Source of the DNA: JBARRO01 sp049644265
Lineage (GTDB): Bacteria; Bacteroidota; Ignavibacteria; UBA10030
Direction: 5' to 3'
DNA length: 23,081 bases
Assembly (NCBI GenBank): GCA_049644265.1
Contig: JBARRO010000069.1
Coordinates: forward strand, 1 to 23,081
The stretch's first letter is position 1. Every line of letters begins with the position of its first letter. A model generated the notes under the pieces. The model was not told where the DNA came from and made no database searches. It saw nothing but the letters and a program-made list of their open reading frames with translations. This document shows positions 13,762 to 21,599 of this stretch, piece after piece. The position numbers and the translations under genes were made by a program.

Positions 13762-14631
13762 ATGTCAGAAAAAACAGTGTTTCGAATCGTTGACAAGAAA
13801 ATCCTTGCCCCGACAATCTCGAAGTTTGTCATCGAGGCTCCGTACGTTGCGCCAAAACGTAAACCCGGGAATTTCGTCATCATTCGCGTTGAAGAAACGG
13901 GCGAGCGCATTCCGCTCACGATTGTCGACAGCAACACAGAACGCGGGACCATCACGCTGATCGTCCAGGCGATCGGGAAGACCACGAAAGCTCTTTCCCT
14001 CAAGAACGTTGGCGAGTTCCTCACCGATGTGGTCGGACCCCTCGGGAATCCAACGCCCATGGAAAAGAATAAGACCATTGCCTGTGTCGGTGGCGGTGTC
14101 GGGACGGCTGAGTTGTATCCGATCACCAGGGCCCTGAAGCAGGCGGGCAACAAGATCTACACGATCGTGGGCGCCCGGTCAAAAGACCTCATCATTCTGG
14201 AAGATGAAATGAAGGAGTGCTCCGACAAGCTCTTTATTACGACCGATGACGGAACGTATCGCCGGAAGGGATTTGTCACCGACCAGTTGAAGGAACTCCT
14301 CGATAAGAAACTCGGCATCGACATGGTCTACGCCATCGGGCCGCTCCCGATGATGAAAGCGGTCTCCAATCTCACGAAGCAGTACGGCGTCAGGACTATG
14401 GTGAGTCTCAACGCAATCATGGTTGACGGAACCGGCATGTGTGGTGGTTGCCGCGTGAGCGTGGGCGGAGCAATGAAGTTCGCGTGTGTCGACGGACCGG
14501 AATTCGAAGGCCACGACGTCGATTTCGACGAGTTGATGCTCCGGAACAGAAGTTATCTCGATCTGGAAGAAGTGTCCGATCAGAAGTTCTTCGACGAAAA
14601 GGAAGTGTGCAGAAAGGAACATGCAGCATGA
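13762..14631 (+). CDS. nfnA: Nfn-type transhydrogenase small subunit (FAD, [2Fe-2S]); or sulfide dehydrogenase subunit
   Basis: A 289-residue flavoprotein of the ferredoxin-NADP reductase / PyrK-like fold. With NfnB it is expected to couple NADH and ferredoxin oxidation to NADP+ reduction by flavin bifurcation, or the reverse. RIPLTIVD (49-56) is the FAD-binding RxPxT-like motif, CVGGGVGTAELYP (108-120) the nucleotide-binding glycine motif, and VDGTGMCGGC with C242 gives D222, C227, C230, C242, the Asp/3-Cys [2Fe-2S] pattern described for NfnA. The ATG at 13762, 2 bp after the ferredoxin stop, fits the family N-terminus; an earlier in-frame ATG lies inside ferredoxin. It overlaps nfnB by 4 bp. 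The same pair is also annotated as sulfide dehydrogenase (SudBA), and sequence alone does not decide. Confidence 0.88.
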   Translation: MSEKTVFRIVDKKILAPTISKFVIEAPYVAPKRKPGNFVIIRVEETGERIPLTIVDSNTERGTITLIVQAIGKTTKALSLKNVGEFLTDVVGPLGNPTPMEKNKTIACVGGGVGTAELYPITRALKQAGNKIYTIVGARSKDLIILEDEMKECSDKLFITTDDGTYRRKGFVTDQLKELLDKKLGIDMVYAIGPLPMMKAVSNLTKQYGVRTMVSLNAIMVDGTGMCGGCRVSVGGAMKFACVDGPEFEGHDVDFDELMLRNRSYLDLEEVSDQKFFDEKEVCRKEHAA

Positions 14632-16109
14632 CCGAAGCGAATTCCCTTAAGCCCTCCCAGCGGATGAAAATTCCGCGGCAGGAATCCATCGAGCAGGAAG
14701 CAAGCAAGCGGATGTCGAATTTCCTCGAAGTGTCGTTTGGACTTGACGAAGAACGGGCGCTTATCGAGGCCTCCCGCTGTCTGGACTGCAAGAACCCCGT
14801 CTGCATCGAAGGGTGTCCTGTCAATATCGATATCCGCTCGTTCATACAGCTTGTGATGCAAAAAGACTATGTCGGAGCGGTCAGGAAAATTCGTGAGGCG
14901 AATTACCTTCCCTCCATTTGCGGGCGTGTGTGCCCCCAGGAGGAACAATGCGAAGCCGTCTGCACGATGGGGAAGAAGCATCCCTCCGTGGCAATCGGCA
15001 AACTCGAACGATTCGTCGCAGATTATGAAATGCAGCACGACCTCTTTACGCCTCCCGTGGTTCCTGAACGCCGGGAGGAGAAGGTCGCGATCGTAGGATC
15101 CGGTCCTTCAGGGCTGACGTGTGCGGCGGAACTGGCAAAGTTGGGATACAACGTTACCATTTTTGAAGCGCTCCATGCCGTCGGCGGCGTCCTGCGATAC
15201 GGAATTCCTGAATTCCGCCTCCCCAGAAAGATTCTTGACCTCGAGACGGAGCGCATCAAAGCGCTGGGTGTCAACGTCGTTACGAATTTCCTGGTCGGGC
15301 GCACGGCCACCATCGATGAATTCTTCGACGAATGGGGTTTTAGCGCCGTATTCCTTGGAACGGGAGCCGGAATGCCGCATTTCATGGGCATCCCGGGCGA
15401 GAGTCTGAGTGGTGTCTACTCTGCGAACGAATTCCTGACGCGTGTCAATCTCATGAAAGCGTACCAGTTCCCGCAGTACGATACGCCCATTAAAATTGGA
15501 AAGAGTGTTGCGGTCATCGGCGGAGGAAATACTGCGATGGATGCTGTGCGTACGGCAAAGCGGCTCGGCGCGGAGCATGCATATCTGGTGTATCGCCGCT
15601 CGCGGCAGGAGATGCCGGCACGCCAGGAAGAAATTCATCACGCGGAACAGGAGGGGATCGAGTTCCTCCTCCTTGTGAACCCCACAAAGATTATTGGGGA
15701 CAACAATCACTGGGTGTGGGGAATTGAGTGCCAGCAAATGGAACTCGGTGAGCCGGATGAGTCGGGGAGAAGAAAGCCCGTTCCGGCAAATACGGCCAAG
15801 TTCGTTATTCCGGTTCAAACCGTGATTGAGGCCGTTGGACAACAACCCAACCCGATCATTCAGTCGACAACGCCGGGATTAAAGACAGGAAAGAAGGGAA
15901 CGGTACTGATCGACGGGACACAGAAAACGAGCCGGGAAGGAATTTTTGCCGGCGGAGATCTTTCACGTGGAGGAGCGACCGTCATTCTTGCCATGCGGGA
16001 CGGCAAAACGGCTGCTTCAGCAATTCATCAGTATTTGATCTCAAAGCGACCCGGTATGGTCGACGAAACCCCGCTTTATACTGACCCCAGCTCTCTGGTC
16101 ATCGCATAG
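14628..16109 (+). CDS. nfnB: Nfn-type transhydrogenase large subunit (GltD/GltA-like)
   Basis: A 493-residue flavoprotein homologous to the glutamate synthase small subunit. Residues 51-63 carry CLDCKNPVCIEGC and 98-112 ICGRVCPQ..CEAVC, ligands for two [4Fe-4S] clusters. FAD site: VAIVGSGPSGLTCAAEL (153-169) and GGVLRYGIPEFRLP. NADP site: VAVIGGGNTAMDAVRTAKRLG (from 295) and YRRSRQEMPAR. The C-terminal AGGDLSRGGATVI closes the FAD domain. The ATG at 14628 overlaps the nfnA stop (ATGA) with AAAGGAAC upstream; a far longer frame is not family-like. No large glutamate synthase subunit lies in the window, and the tandem ferredoxin and nfnA favour Nfn over glutamate synthase. Cytoplasmic. Confidence 0.9.
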   Translation: MTEANSLKPSQRMKIPRQESIEQEASKRMSNFLEVSFGLDEERALIEASRCLDCKNPVCIEGCPVNIDIRSFIQLVMQKDYVGAVRKIREANYLPSICGRVCPQEEQCEAVCTMGKKHPSVAIGKLERFVADYEMQHDLFTPPVVPERREEKVAIVGSGPSGLTCAAELAKLGYNVTIFEALHAVGGVLRYGIPEFRLPRKILDLETERIKALGVNVVTNFLVGRTATIDEFFDEWGFSAVFLGTGAGMPHFMGIPGESLSGVYSANEFLTRVNLMKAYQFPQYDTPIKIGKSVAVIGGGNTAMDAVRTAKRLGAEHAYLVYRRSRQEMPARQEEIHHAEQEGIEFLLLVNPTKIIGDNNHWVWGIECQQMELGEPDESGRRKPVPANTAKFVIPVQTVIEAVGQQPNPIIQSTTPGLKTGKKGTVLIDGTQKTSREGIFAGGDLSRGGATVILAMRDGKTAASAIHQYLISKRPGMVDETPLYTDPSSLVIA

Positions 16110-16158
16110 GATTCCCAAGAACCGAAATCCTGACGCTTTTGGCTTTGCTGGGATAAGG

Positions 16159-16190
16159 CCCCGGCATACTCTTCCTTTGGAATACCGGGG
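16159..16190 (+). terminator. GC-rich hairpin after nfnB
   Basis: CCCCGG (16159-16164) and CCGGGG (16185-16190) pair, with further pairing inside (TTCC/GGAA around TTT). There is no T-run after it, so it is either a weak terminator for the nfn operon or a processing/leader hairpin 35 bp before the next start. Confidence 0.45.
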
Positions 16191-16225
16191 AGGCACACGG
16201 TGCACACAACAACAAAGGAGGCGTT

Positions 16226-16711
16226 ATGACCCAGCACGAAGCAATTTCCGAATTTCTGGCGCAACGCACACTCGCTGTCGTGGGAGTCTCGCGAAATCAC
16301 GGCAAGTTTGGCTTCATGGTCTACCAGGCATTGAAGGCAAGAGGGTATCGGGTGTTTCCGGTGAACCCGCACGCAGAGACAATCATGGGGGAGCAAGCTT
16401 ACAAGAGTCTGGAATCTCTGCCCCAGAAGGTTGACGGAGTCCTTGTGGTCGTGTCGCCGCTTCACGCTCAGCAAGTAGTGAAGGAAGCGTTCGAAGCCGG
16501 GATCCGCCGCGTGTGGATGCAGCAAGGTTCGGAATCCTCGGGCGCGGTCCGCTACTGCGGGGAAAAGGGTATGAGCGTTGTCTACGGGAAGTGTATTCTC
16601 ATGTTTACGGAACCCGTGACGTCATACCACAAATTGCACCGTTGGGTTTGGAAGATCACGGGGAAACTACCGAGACAGACCACCGTTGCCGGTGGATCCA
16701 GCGCTCATTGA
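16226..16711 (+). CDS. CoA-binding domain protein (YccU-like)
   Basis: A 161-residue single-domain Rossmann protein of the CoA_binding_2 type. LAVVGVSRNHGKFGFMVYQA (residues 16-35) is the nucleotide-binding start, followed by GYRVFPVNPH, LPQKVDGVLVVVSP, VWMQQGSES and a KCILMF strand, all usual in YccU-like proteins. A strong AAAGGAGG site precedes the ATG. Family members resemble the CoA-binding domain of succinyl-CoA synthetase but lack catalytic domains; they probably bind CoA or a related nucleotide. It lies 32 bp before an acyl-CoA synthetase gene, which fits a CoA-linked role. The exact function is unknown. Confidence 0.87.
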   Translation: MTQHEAISEFLAQRTLAVVGVSRNHGKFGFMVYQALKARGYRVFPVNPHAETIMGEQAYKSLESLPQKVDGVLVVVSPLHAQQVVKEAFEAGIRRVWMQQGSESSGAVRYCGEKGMSVVYGKCILMFTEPVTSYHKLHRWVWKITGKLPRQTTVAGGSSAH

Positions 16712-16743
16712 AGTCATCGATGAACTGACAGGAGCCGGAACCC

Positions 16744-18471
16744 ATGAAAAAGAACATTCCGCTCTATGATGTACCGCGGATTGAATCGCTTCAAGACTTG
16801 CTCCTCCAATCCGTCCGAACCTATGGGGACAAGCTCGCGCTTGAAGATCTGAACGACACGCCAATTCCCAGGGTTACGTACAACAATCTTCTCAAGTACG
16901 TGCTGAAGTTCGGAGGGGCGCTGCAGAAGCTCGGCCTTCCGGAGCGGAGTCATATCGCTGTCGTCGGAGAGAACCGGGTTCAGTGGGGGATCAGCTACCT
17001 GACGGCGGTCTGCTTCAACTACGTCGTGGTCCCTGTCGACAAGAACCTCAGCGTGAACGAAATTCTGAACGTCATCCATGAATCGGATGCCGCAGCCGTC
17101 ATCTACTCGGAAGGGCTGGAATCATTATTCCGGGAGAAACATTCATCGCTGAAAAAGCTGAAATACTACATCAGTATGGATCGGCTTTTGCCCAGGGACG
17201 GATTCTACTCCATGGTTGATCTGATTCACCACAGCCCCGGCTGCACCATCGAAGACCTCCCACGGATTGACCCAGGCAGTCTCTGCGCCATCATTTTCAC
17301 GTCTGGCACACTCGGAAGGGCGAAAGGGGTAATGCTCTCGCACCGGAATATCGCTTCGAACCTGATGAGCATGCTCAGTGTCTTTTTCATGTATCCGACG
17401 GACCGGTTCCTTTCGGTCCTGCCAATCCACCATACGTACGAGTGCAATTGCGGCCTTCTCTGTCCTCTCTACGCCGGTTCTTCCGTCCACTACGCTCGCT
17501 CGTTGAAAACGGTCGTCGATGACCTTCAGAACGTCCATGCGACAGTGCTGCTCGGAGTGCCGCTGTTGTACGACAAAATGTTCAAACGGATCCATAAGTC
17601 TATCCAGGAAAAGAAGCTCGTCGCCCGGATTATTACGCCGATCATGAAAATGGGCGATATGGTGGAACGAATTGGCTGGACAAGTTTCCGGAAGACCGTG
17701 TTCCACGAGATCCATATGAAGTTCGGAGGATCAATCCGGACCTTTATTTCCGGAGGCGCTGCCCAGGATCCACTCGTGGCGAAGGGAATGCGGGAATTCG
17801 GGTTTACATTCATTCAGGGGTACGGATTGACAGAAACCTCCCCGATCCTTGCTCTGAACTCGCCGGCCAACTTCAAGGATGATGCCGCAGGAATTCCACT
17901 CCCGGGGGTCGATGTGAAGATCGGTGAACCGGACGAGGATGGAATTGGTGAGGTCCTTGCACGAGGTCCCAATATCATGATTGGATATTACAAAAACCCG
18001 GCGGCTACGGCGGACGTGTTAAACGGGGAATGGTTCAAAACAGGGGATTTGGGATACATCGATAAAGATGGATTTCTGCACATTAGCGGGCGGAAGAAGA
18101 ACGTGATCATATCCAAGAGTGGGAAGAACGTATATCCGGAGGAAGTTGAAGACGTCCTGAATCGCAGCCCGTATGTCCTCGAATCGCTGGTATATGGAGA
18201 ACGCGATACCAAGCTGGGCGAAGTCATTGCCGCCCAGATTGTGGTGGACGCCGAAGCGGTCATTGAACTTGCCGACGCGCGAAAAATAGAAATCACCAAG
18301 GATCTGCTCAATCAGATAATTTCAGATGAAGTCCAGAAAACCAACAAAGAATTGAGCGGCCACAAGCAGATTCGCAAGTTTACGATTCGTGACCAGGAAT
18401 TTCAGAAAACGACAACCCAGAAGATCAAACGGTATGCAGCCTATGCGGGGTTTGGAGATGCGGCGGACTAA
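16744..18471 (+). CDS. AMP-forming acyl-CoA synthetase (long-chain fatty-acid-CoA ligase type)
   Basis: A 575-residue adenylating enzyme that activates a carboxylic acid to acyl-AMP and then to acyl-CoA. The phosphate loop is FTSGTLGRAKGVMLSH (185-200), with Leu and Ala where TSGTTGxPKG is usual. GYGLTETSP (359-367), TGDLGYID (433-440) and SGRKKNVIISKSGKNVYP (448-465) are typical of the FadD group, and K560 in TTTQKIKRY is the C-terminal catalytic lysine. AGGAG precedes the ATG. Length and the VIISKSGKNVYPEEVE hinge fit bacterial long-chain ligases. Acyl-chain preference cannot be read. It probably shares a transcript with the CoA-binding protein upstream and the small membrane protein downstream (36 bp, or 3 bp with the GTG start). 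Confidence 0.9.
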   Translation: MKKNIPLYDVPRIESLQDLLLQSVRTYGDKLALEDLNDTPIPRVTYNNLLKYVLKFGGALQKLGLPERSHIAVVGENRVQWGISYLTAVCFNYVVVPVDKNLSVNEILNVIHESDAAAVIYSEGLESLFREKHSSLKKLKYYISMDRLLPRDGFYSMVDLIHHSPGCTIEDLPRIDPGSLCAIIFTSGTLGRAKGVMLSHRNIASNLMSMLSVFFMYPTDRFLSVLPIHHTYECNCGLLCPLYAGSSVHYARSLKTVVDDLQNVHATVLLGVPLLYDKMFKRIHKSIQEKKLVARIITPIMKMGDMVERIGWTSFRKTVFHEIHMKFGGSIRTFISGGAAQDPLVAKGMREFGFTFIQGYGLTETSPILALNSPANFKDDAAGIPLPGVDVKIGEPDEDGIGEVLARGPNIMIGYYKNPAATADVLNGEWFKTGDLGYIDKDGFLHISGRKKNVIISKSGKNVYPEEVEDVLNRSPYVLESLVYGERDTKLGEVIAAQIVVDAEAVIELADARKIEITKDLLNQIISDEVQKTNKELSGHKQIRKFTIRDQEFQKTTTQKIKRYAAYAGFGDAAD

Positions 18472-18507
18472 CCTGTGGATACCGGGAAAACACACGGGGC
18501 ATTATCG

Positions 18508-18999
18508 ATGAACGGAAATAACAATCATCCTCAGTTGAACCACGATCGTCAGACCTTACGCTCGGCGATAAGCGGATTCCTCTACAGCTTCCATGACCGT
18601 ACACCGCTGCGAATAGGAATCGCCCTTCTCATCATCCTGATCATGGGGAACCTCGATGCGCTCGTCGATGCCGTGAATCATCCGGAGATTCCCTATTTCG
18701 ACGGGGAACACCTTGTTGTTGGCGGAGTAACCGCGCTTGTCACCGCGATCTTTTTTGGAATTCTTGCGGTATATCTCAGAAGTCTGGAAGTTGCTTTGAG
18801 GGACATCAAGACACTCAAAGGCCTTCTGCCGATCTGCAGTTCATGCAACAAGATCCGCACACCGGACAATGCCTGGCACGTGATCGAGAAGTACATTTCC
18901 GAGCGAACGGATGCGACATTTACACACGGCCTGTGCCCGGAATGTGCGCGAAGATTGTACGGGGACGTGGTGGATCAGTTCGGTAAGTCGAAACAATAA
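18508..18999 (+). CDS. Two-TM membrane protein with C-terminal four-Cys domain
   Basis: A 163-residue protein (an alternative GTG start at 18475 adds 11 residues and lies 3 bp after the previous stop). Two transmembrane helices are visible, IGIALLIILIMGNLDALVDA and VVGGVTALVTAIFFGILAVY. The C-terminal part starts with LKGLLPICSSCNKIR and continues with W, IEKYISERT and FTHGLCPECARRLYG. This small domain with two CxxC pairs, probably zinc-binding, is usually found at the end of PAS, response-regulator or diguanylate-type signalling proteins. Here it is tied to a bare membrane anchor without kinase or receiver domain. Role unknown; possibly a redox or metal-sensing signalling remnant. Confidence 0.75.
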   Translation: MNGNNNHPQLNHDRQTLRSAISGFLYSFHDRTPLRIGIALLIILIMGNLDALVDAVNHPEIPYFDGEHLVVGGVTALVTAIFFGILAVYLRSLEVALRDIKTLKGLLPICSSCNKIRTPDNAWHVIEKYISERTDATFTHGLCPECARRLYGDVVDQFGKSKQ

Positions 19000-19012
19000 T
19001 TTTTGAAAGGGA

Positions 19013-19163
19013 TTTCACAGAGGACACTGAGAAAAGAGGAGGATCCAGAGTTGTGGGGGGGAAAGATGTTACACGCCGCTTTCCTAAACGTTCTTAGCCG
19101 GACCACTCTCAAACTCTTATCTCTTCTCTGTGATTTCTGCTCTTCTCCGTGTCCTCTGTGAGA
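19013..19163. repeat. Intergenic inverted repeat of the CACAGAGGACAC type
   Basis: The arms at 19013-19033 (TTTCACAGAGGACACTGAGAA) and 19143-19163 are inverted copies with 19 of 21 matches, around a loop of about 110 bp that includes a GTGGGGGGG run. It fills the gap between two convergent genes and may act as a bidirectional terminator or be a dispersed genomic repeat. Confidence 0.7.
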
Positions 19164-19172
19164 TGTTTTTTA

Positions 19173-20186
19173 CTACCATTCCTCTTTTTCAAACGGGATT
19201 TTGCACGCCGTGGCGATGTACTGGATGTCGTCCATGGAATGAGGGTTGCCGCAGCAAAGGATGACAGTCTCGGATGGCTCCATCCGCAGAAGAAGGTCGT
19301 CCCGGGTAATATTCTCCGGAAGAACCGGGTGTAACGTGCGCTGAAGCCTGAGGTTGGCCTGCGTTAAATCTGCGCCTTGGGCCGTCATGAGCTCAAGGTC
19401 CTGCTCTTCCTTCAGCGGCATGCCGAGCACCTGACGCAGCAGGTTGTTGGCGCGCCCTTTTCCGAGCCGTCGGTTTTCGTAGTCCTTCGCGGTCGGGCGG
19501 CTGATGGAAGGTATATAGACAAAATCGAATTTCTTCGCGGCTTCGATGTCCAGAAACGTCTCGTGGTAGCCAAGTTCCTGGAAGCCGCGATTCGCAGAAA
19601 TCAGAGTGTAGCGAACGTCGTTCCTGCCGCCGTGCGTTGCCTCGAAGTGCAGTTGTCTAACCATCCCGGCAAATGGAGCAAGACCTGTTCCCGTTCCCAC
19701 AAAGATAACGTTCTTGAAGCCGGAGGCCCTGGAATCAAGCGTAAAATCGCCGGTAATTTTGTTGAAATACGAGATCCTGTTATCGGCCGTGGGATCGAGC
19801 TGAAAGAGTGATTCGGTCAACCGGCCCGGCTCTCCCGATTCCCGCAATTCCAGAATGACATAGAATTCGAGATAGCCGTGTTGGACGGTTTCATAAGGCG
19901 GTGAGGATATGGAATACGAATGGGTCACCGGGCCCCGCCTCTGATTCCCATTGCCGTCAAGGTCGGGGGCATAAGCAACGGAGCCGTCCGGTCTCGTCAG
20001 ACGCTTGGTGAGCCGGCAGTTTTCCCGACGAAGAGCGATGAACTGCCCGGCTTTGTACGAGGGAAAGCTGCTCCCGTCTTCAGGGATCAATCGGAAGATC
20101 TGCAGGACGGAGGAGAGCGTCTTGCGGAAAATCGTCCTTCCGTTCTTTAGTTCAGCCACGTGCTCTCCCGGCGAAAGCACGAACAT
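19173..20186 (-). CDS. Ferredoxin-NADP+ reductase-like flavoprotein
   Basis: A 337-residue protein of the FNR superfamily, expected to hold FAD and pass electrons between NAD(P)H and an iron-sulfur or other carrier. HSYSISSPP (89-97) is the FAD-binding RxYS-type motif, FVGTGTGLAPFAGM (162-175) the NAD(P) site, and ILCCGNPHSMDDI near 310-320 the C-terminal nucleotide motif. A long insertion (55-85) interrupts the FAD domain, and another region (255-300) expands the NADP domain. There is no iron-sulfur motif of its own. The gene diverges from the efflux operon with 26 bp between starts. Its physiological partner is unknown; the ferredoxin at 13529 is a candidate. Confidence 0.85.
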   Translation of the reverse strand: MFVLSPGEHVAELKNGRTIFRKTLSSVLQIFRLIPEDGSSFPSYKAGQFIALRRENCRLTKRLTRPDGSVAYAPDLDGNGNQRRGPVTHSYSISSPPYETVQHGYLEFYVILELRESGEPGRLTESLFQLDPTADNRISYFNKITGDFTLDSRASGFKNVIFVGTGTGLAPFAGMVRQLHFEATHGGRNDVRYTLISANRGFQELGYHETFLDIEAAKKFDFVYIPSISRPTAKDYENRRLGKGRANNLLRQVLGMPLKEEQDLELMTAQGADLTQANLRLQRTLHPVLPENITRDDLLLRMEPSETVILCCGNPHSMDDIQYIATACKIPFEKEEW

Positions 20187-20212
20187 TGTTTGTGATCATT
20201 GGAACTCACGAT

Positions 20213-21568
20213 ATGAAAATTCAGCGAATTATTCCACTCACAGCCCTTCTTCTTGTCGCGTCAGTCGGTTCAGCGCAGAATCCTGAAACCCTGACCCTTG
20301 AACAGGCGGTCCGGCTCGCCCTGAAAAATAACCCCGAACTCCGTTCTGCCAGGTTGGAAGCGGAAAAAGCAAATGAACGTGTGCACGAGGCATGGGGAAA
20401 CACCATGCCGAGTATCGATATCGTCGGACAGTACGGCCGTGCACTCAAAAAGCCCGTGTTCTTCCTTCCGGGAATCTTCGTGGGACGCCCCCAGGACGAC
20501 ATCATTGCTCTCGAGGTCGGCTCGACCCACTCTGTAACACTCTCGTTGACAGCGAGGCAGATACTCTTTAACGGCGCCGTCTTTGTGGGTGTCGGCGCGG
20601 CGTCCATTTACTCCGACGCGGCCCAGGAACTGTACAGCGCCAGACGCCTAGAAACCGTGACAAGAGTCCGCAAAGCGTATTCCGGGGTGCTGCTTGCAGC
20701 GGAGGCTGTCGCCCTGATGCGGTCGACATTGAAAAACGCAGAAGACAACCTTCGGAATGTGCAGCTCATGGCGAAGCAAGGGATTGTCTCCGAGTATGAT
20801 GAACTCCGTGCGACGGTGGGAGTCGAGAATATCAGGCCTGTCGTCATTCAAACAGAAAACAACTACTCGCTGGCGCTCGACGGACTCAGAGGCGTCATGG
20901 GAATTCCACCCAGCGACGAGATGAACGTCGTCGGCTCCCTCACGTTTGAGCCCTACGACGCGGGAATCATCGACAATGCCGAACGGAGCGTTGTAGAGGT
21001 CAATCCGACCCTTCGGGCTTTGCGACTGCAACGGGAAGTCGGCGAAGCGTTTGTGAACGCCGAACGGTCAAACTATCTGCCCACGCTTGCGGCATTCGGG
21101 AATTATCAGTACCAACTTGCGAAGAACACAATGAATTTCTCGGGCAACGATTTTTTCCCGAGCTCTACGGTTGGACTCAGTGTCTCCATGAACATCTTCC
21201 AGGGGTTTCAGACCAATGCGCGTGTCGACCAGGCAAAGATCGAGGTTTTGAAAACCGATGCCCAGATCCAGAGTGTTCAAACGGGGCTGCGCACAGGAGT
21301 GCACTCCCTTGTCGGTACGCTCAACCAGGCACGAAAACGAATTGAAGCCCAGCAAAAAACCGTGGAACAGGCAGAGCGGGGCTACCAGATTGTGAGCAAA
21401 CGATTTGTCACCGGTTCAGCAACACAACTTGATGTAAACGATGCACAAAACGCCCTCACCCAGGCGAAGGTCAACAGGATCCAGGCGATCTACGATTATC
21501 TCGTAGCGTCGGCTGAACTTGACCTTATCCTCGGCCGGATGCCGGCGTACGTGCACGATCAGGAATGA
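20213..21568 (+). CDS. TolC-family outer-membrane efflux protein
   Basis: A 451-residue outer-membrane channel. Residues 1-21 are a signal peptide (MKIQRIIPLTALLLVASVGSA, cleavage before Q22). LTLEQAVRLALKNNPELRSAR begins the TolC repeat, and a second half-repeat starts around 255 (VEVNPTLRALRLQREVGEAF). Long helical stretches with Ala/Gln (VEQAERGYQIVSKRF, DVNDAQNALTQAK) fit the periplasmic coiled-coil barrel. The ATG at 20213 was chosen; a TTG at 20186 in frame adds nine residues before the signal and is unlikely. It is the first gene of an efflux set with the adaptor 31 bp downstream and the RND permease after it. Substrate unknown. Confidence 0.9.
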   Translation: MKIQRIIPLTALLLVASVGSAQNPETLTLEQAVRLALKNNPELRSARLEAEKANERVHEAWGNTMPSIDIVGQYGRALKKPVFFLPGIFVGRPQDDIIALEVGSTHSVTLSLTARQILFNGAVFVGVGAASIYSDAAQELYSARRLETVTRVRKAYSGVLLAAEAVALMRSTLKNAEDNLRNVQLMAKQGIVSEYDELRATVGVENIRPVVIQTENNYSLALDGLRGVMGIPPSDEMNVVGSLTFEPYDAGIIDNAERSVVEVNPTLRALRLQREVGEAFVNAERSNYLPTLAAFGNYQYQLAKNTMNFSGNDFFPSSTVGLSVSMNIFQGFQTNARVDQAKIEVLKTDAQIQSVQTGLRTGVHSLVGTLNQARKRIEAQQKTVEQAERGYQIVSKRFVTGSATQLDVNDAQNALTQAKVNRIQAIYDYLVASAELDLILGRMPAYVHDQE

Positions 21569-21599
21569 CCGTACACCAGGAAGCCAAAGGAAGATTTCA

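Noticed and set aside
14439..14627. Upstream extension of the nfnB frame inside nfnA
   Set aside because: Arg-rich out-of-frame translation of nfnA; the ATG at 14628 overlaps the nfnA stop and fits the family.
14628..16109. Reading nfnB as the glutamate synthase small subunit
   Set aside because: No large glutamate synthase subunit is present and it is coupled to nfnA and ferredoxin; a stand-alone GltA-type enzyme is not fully excluded.
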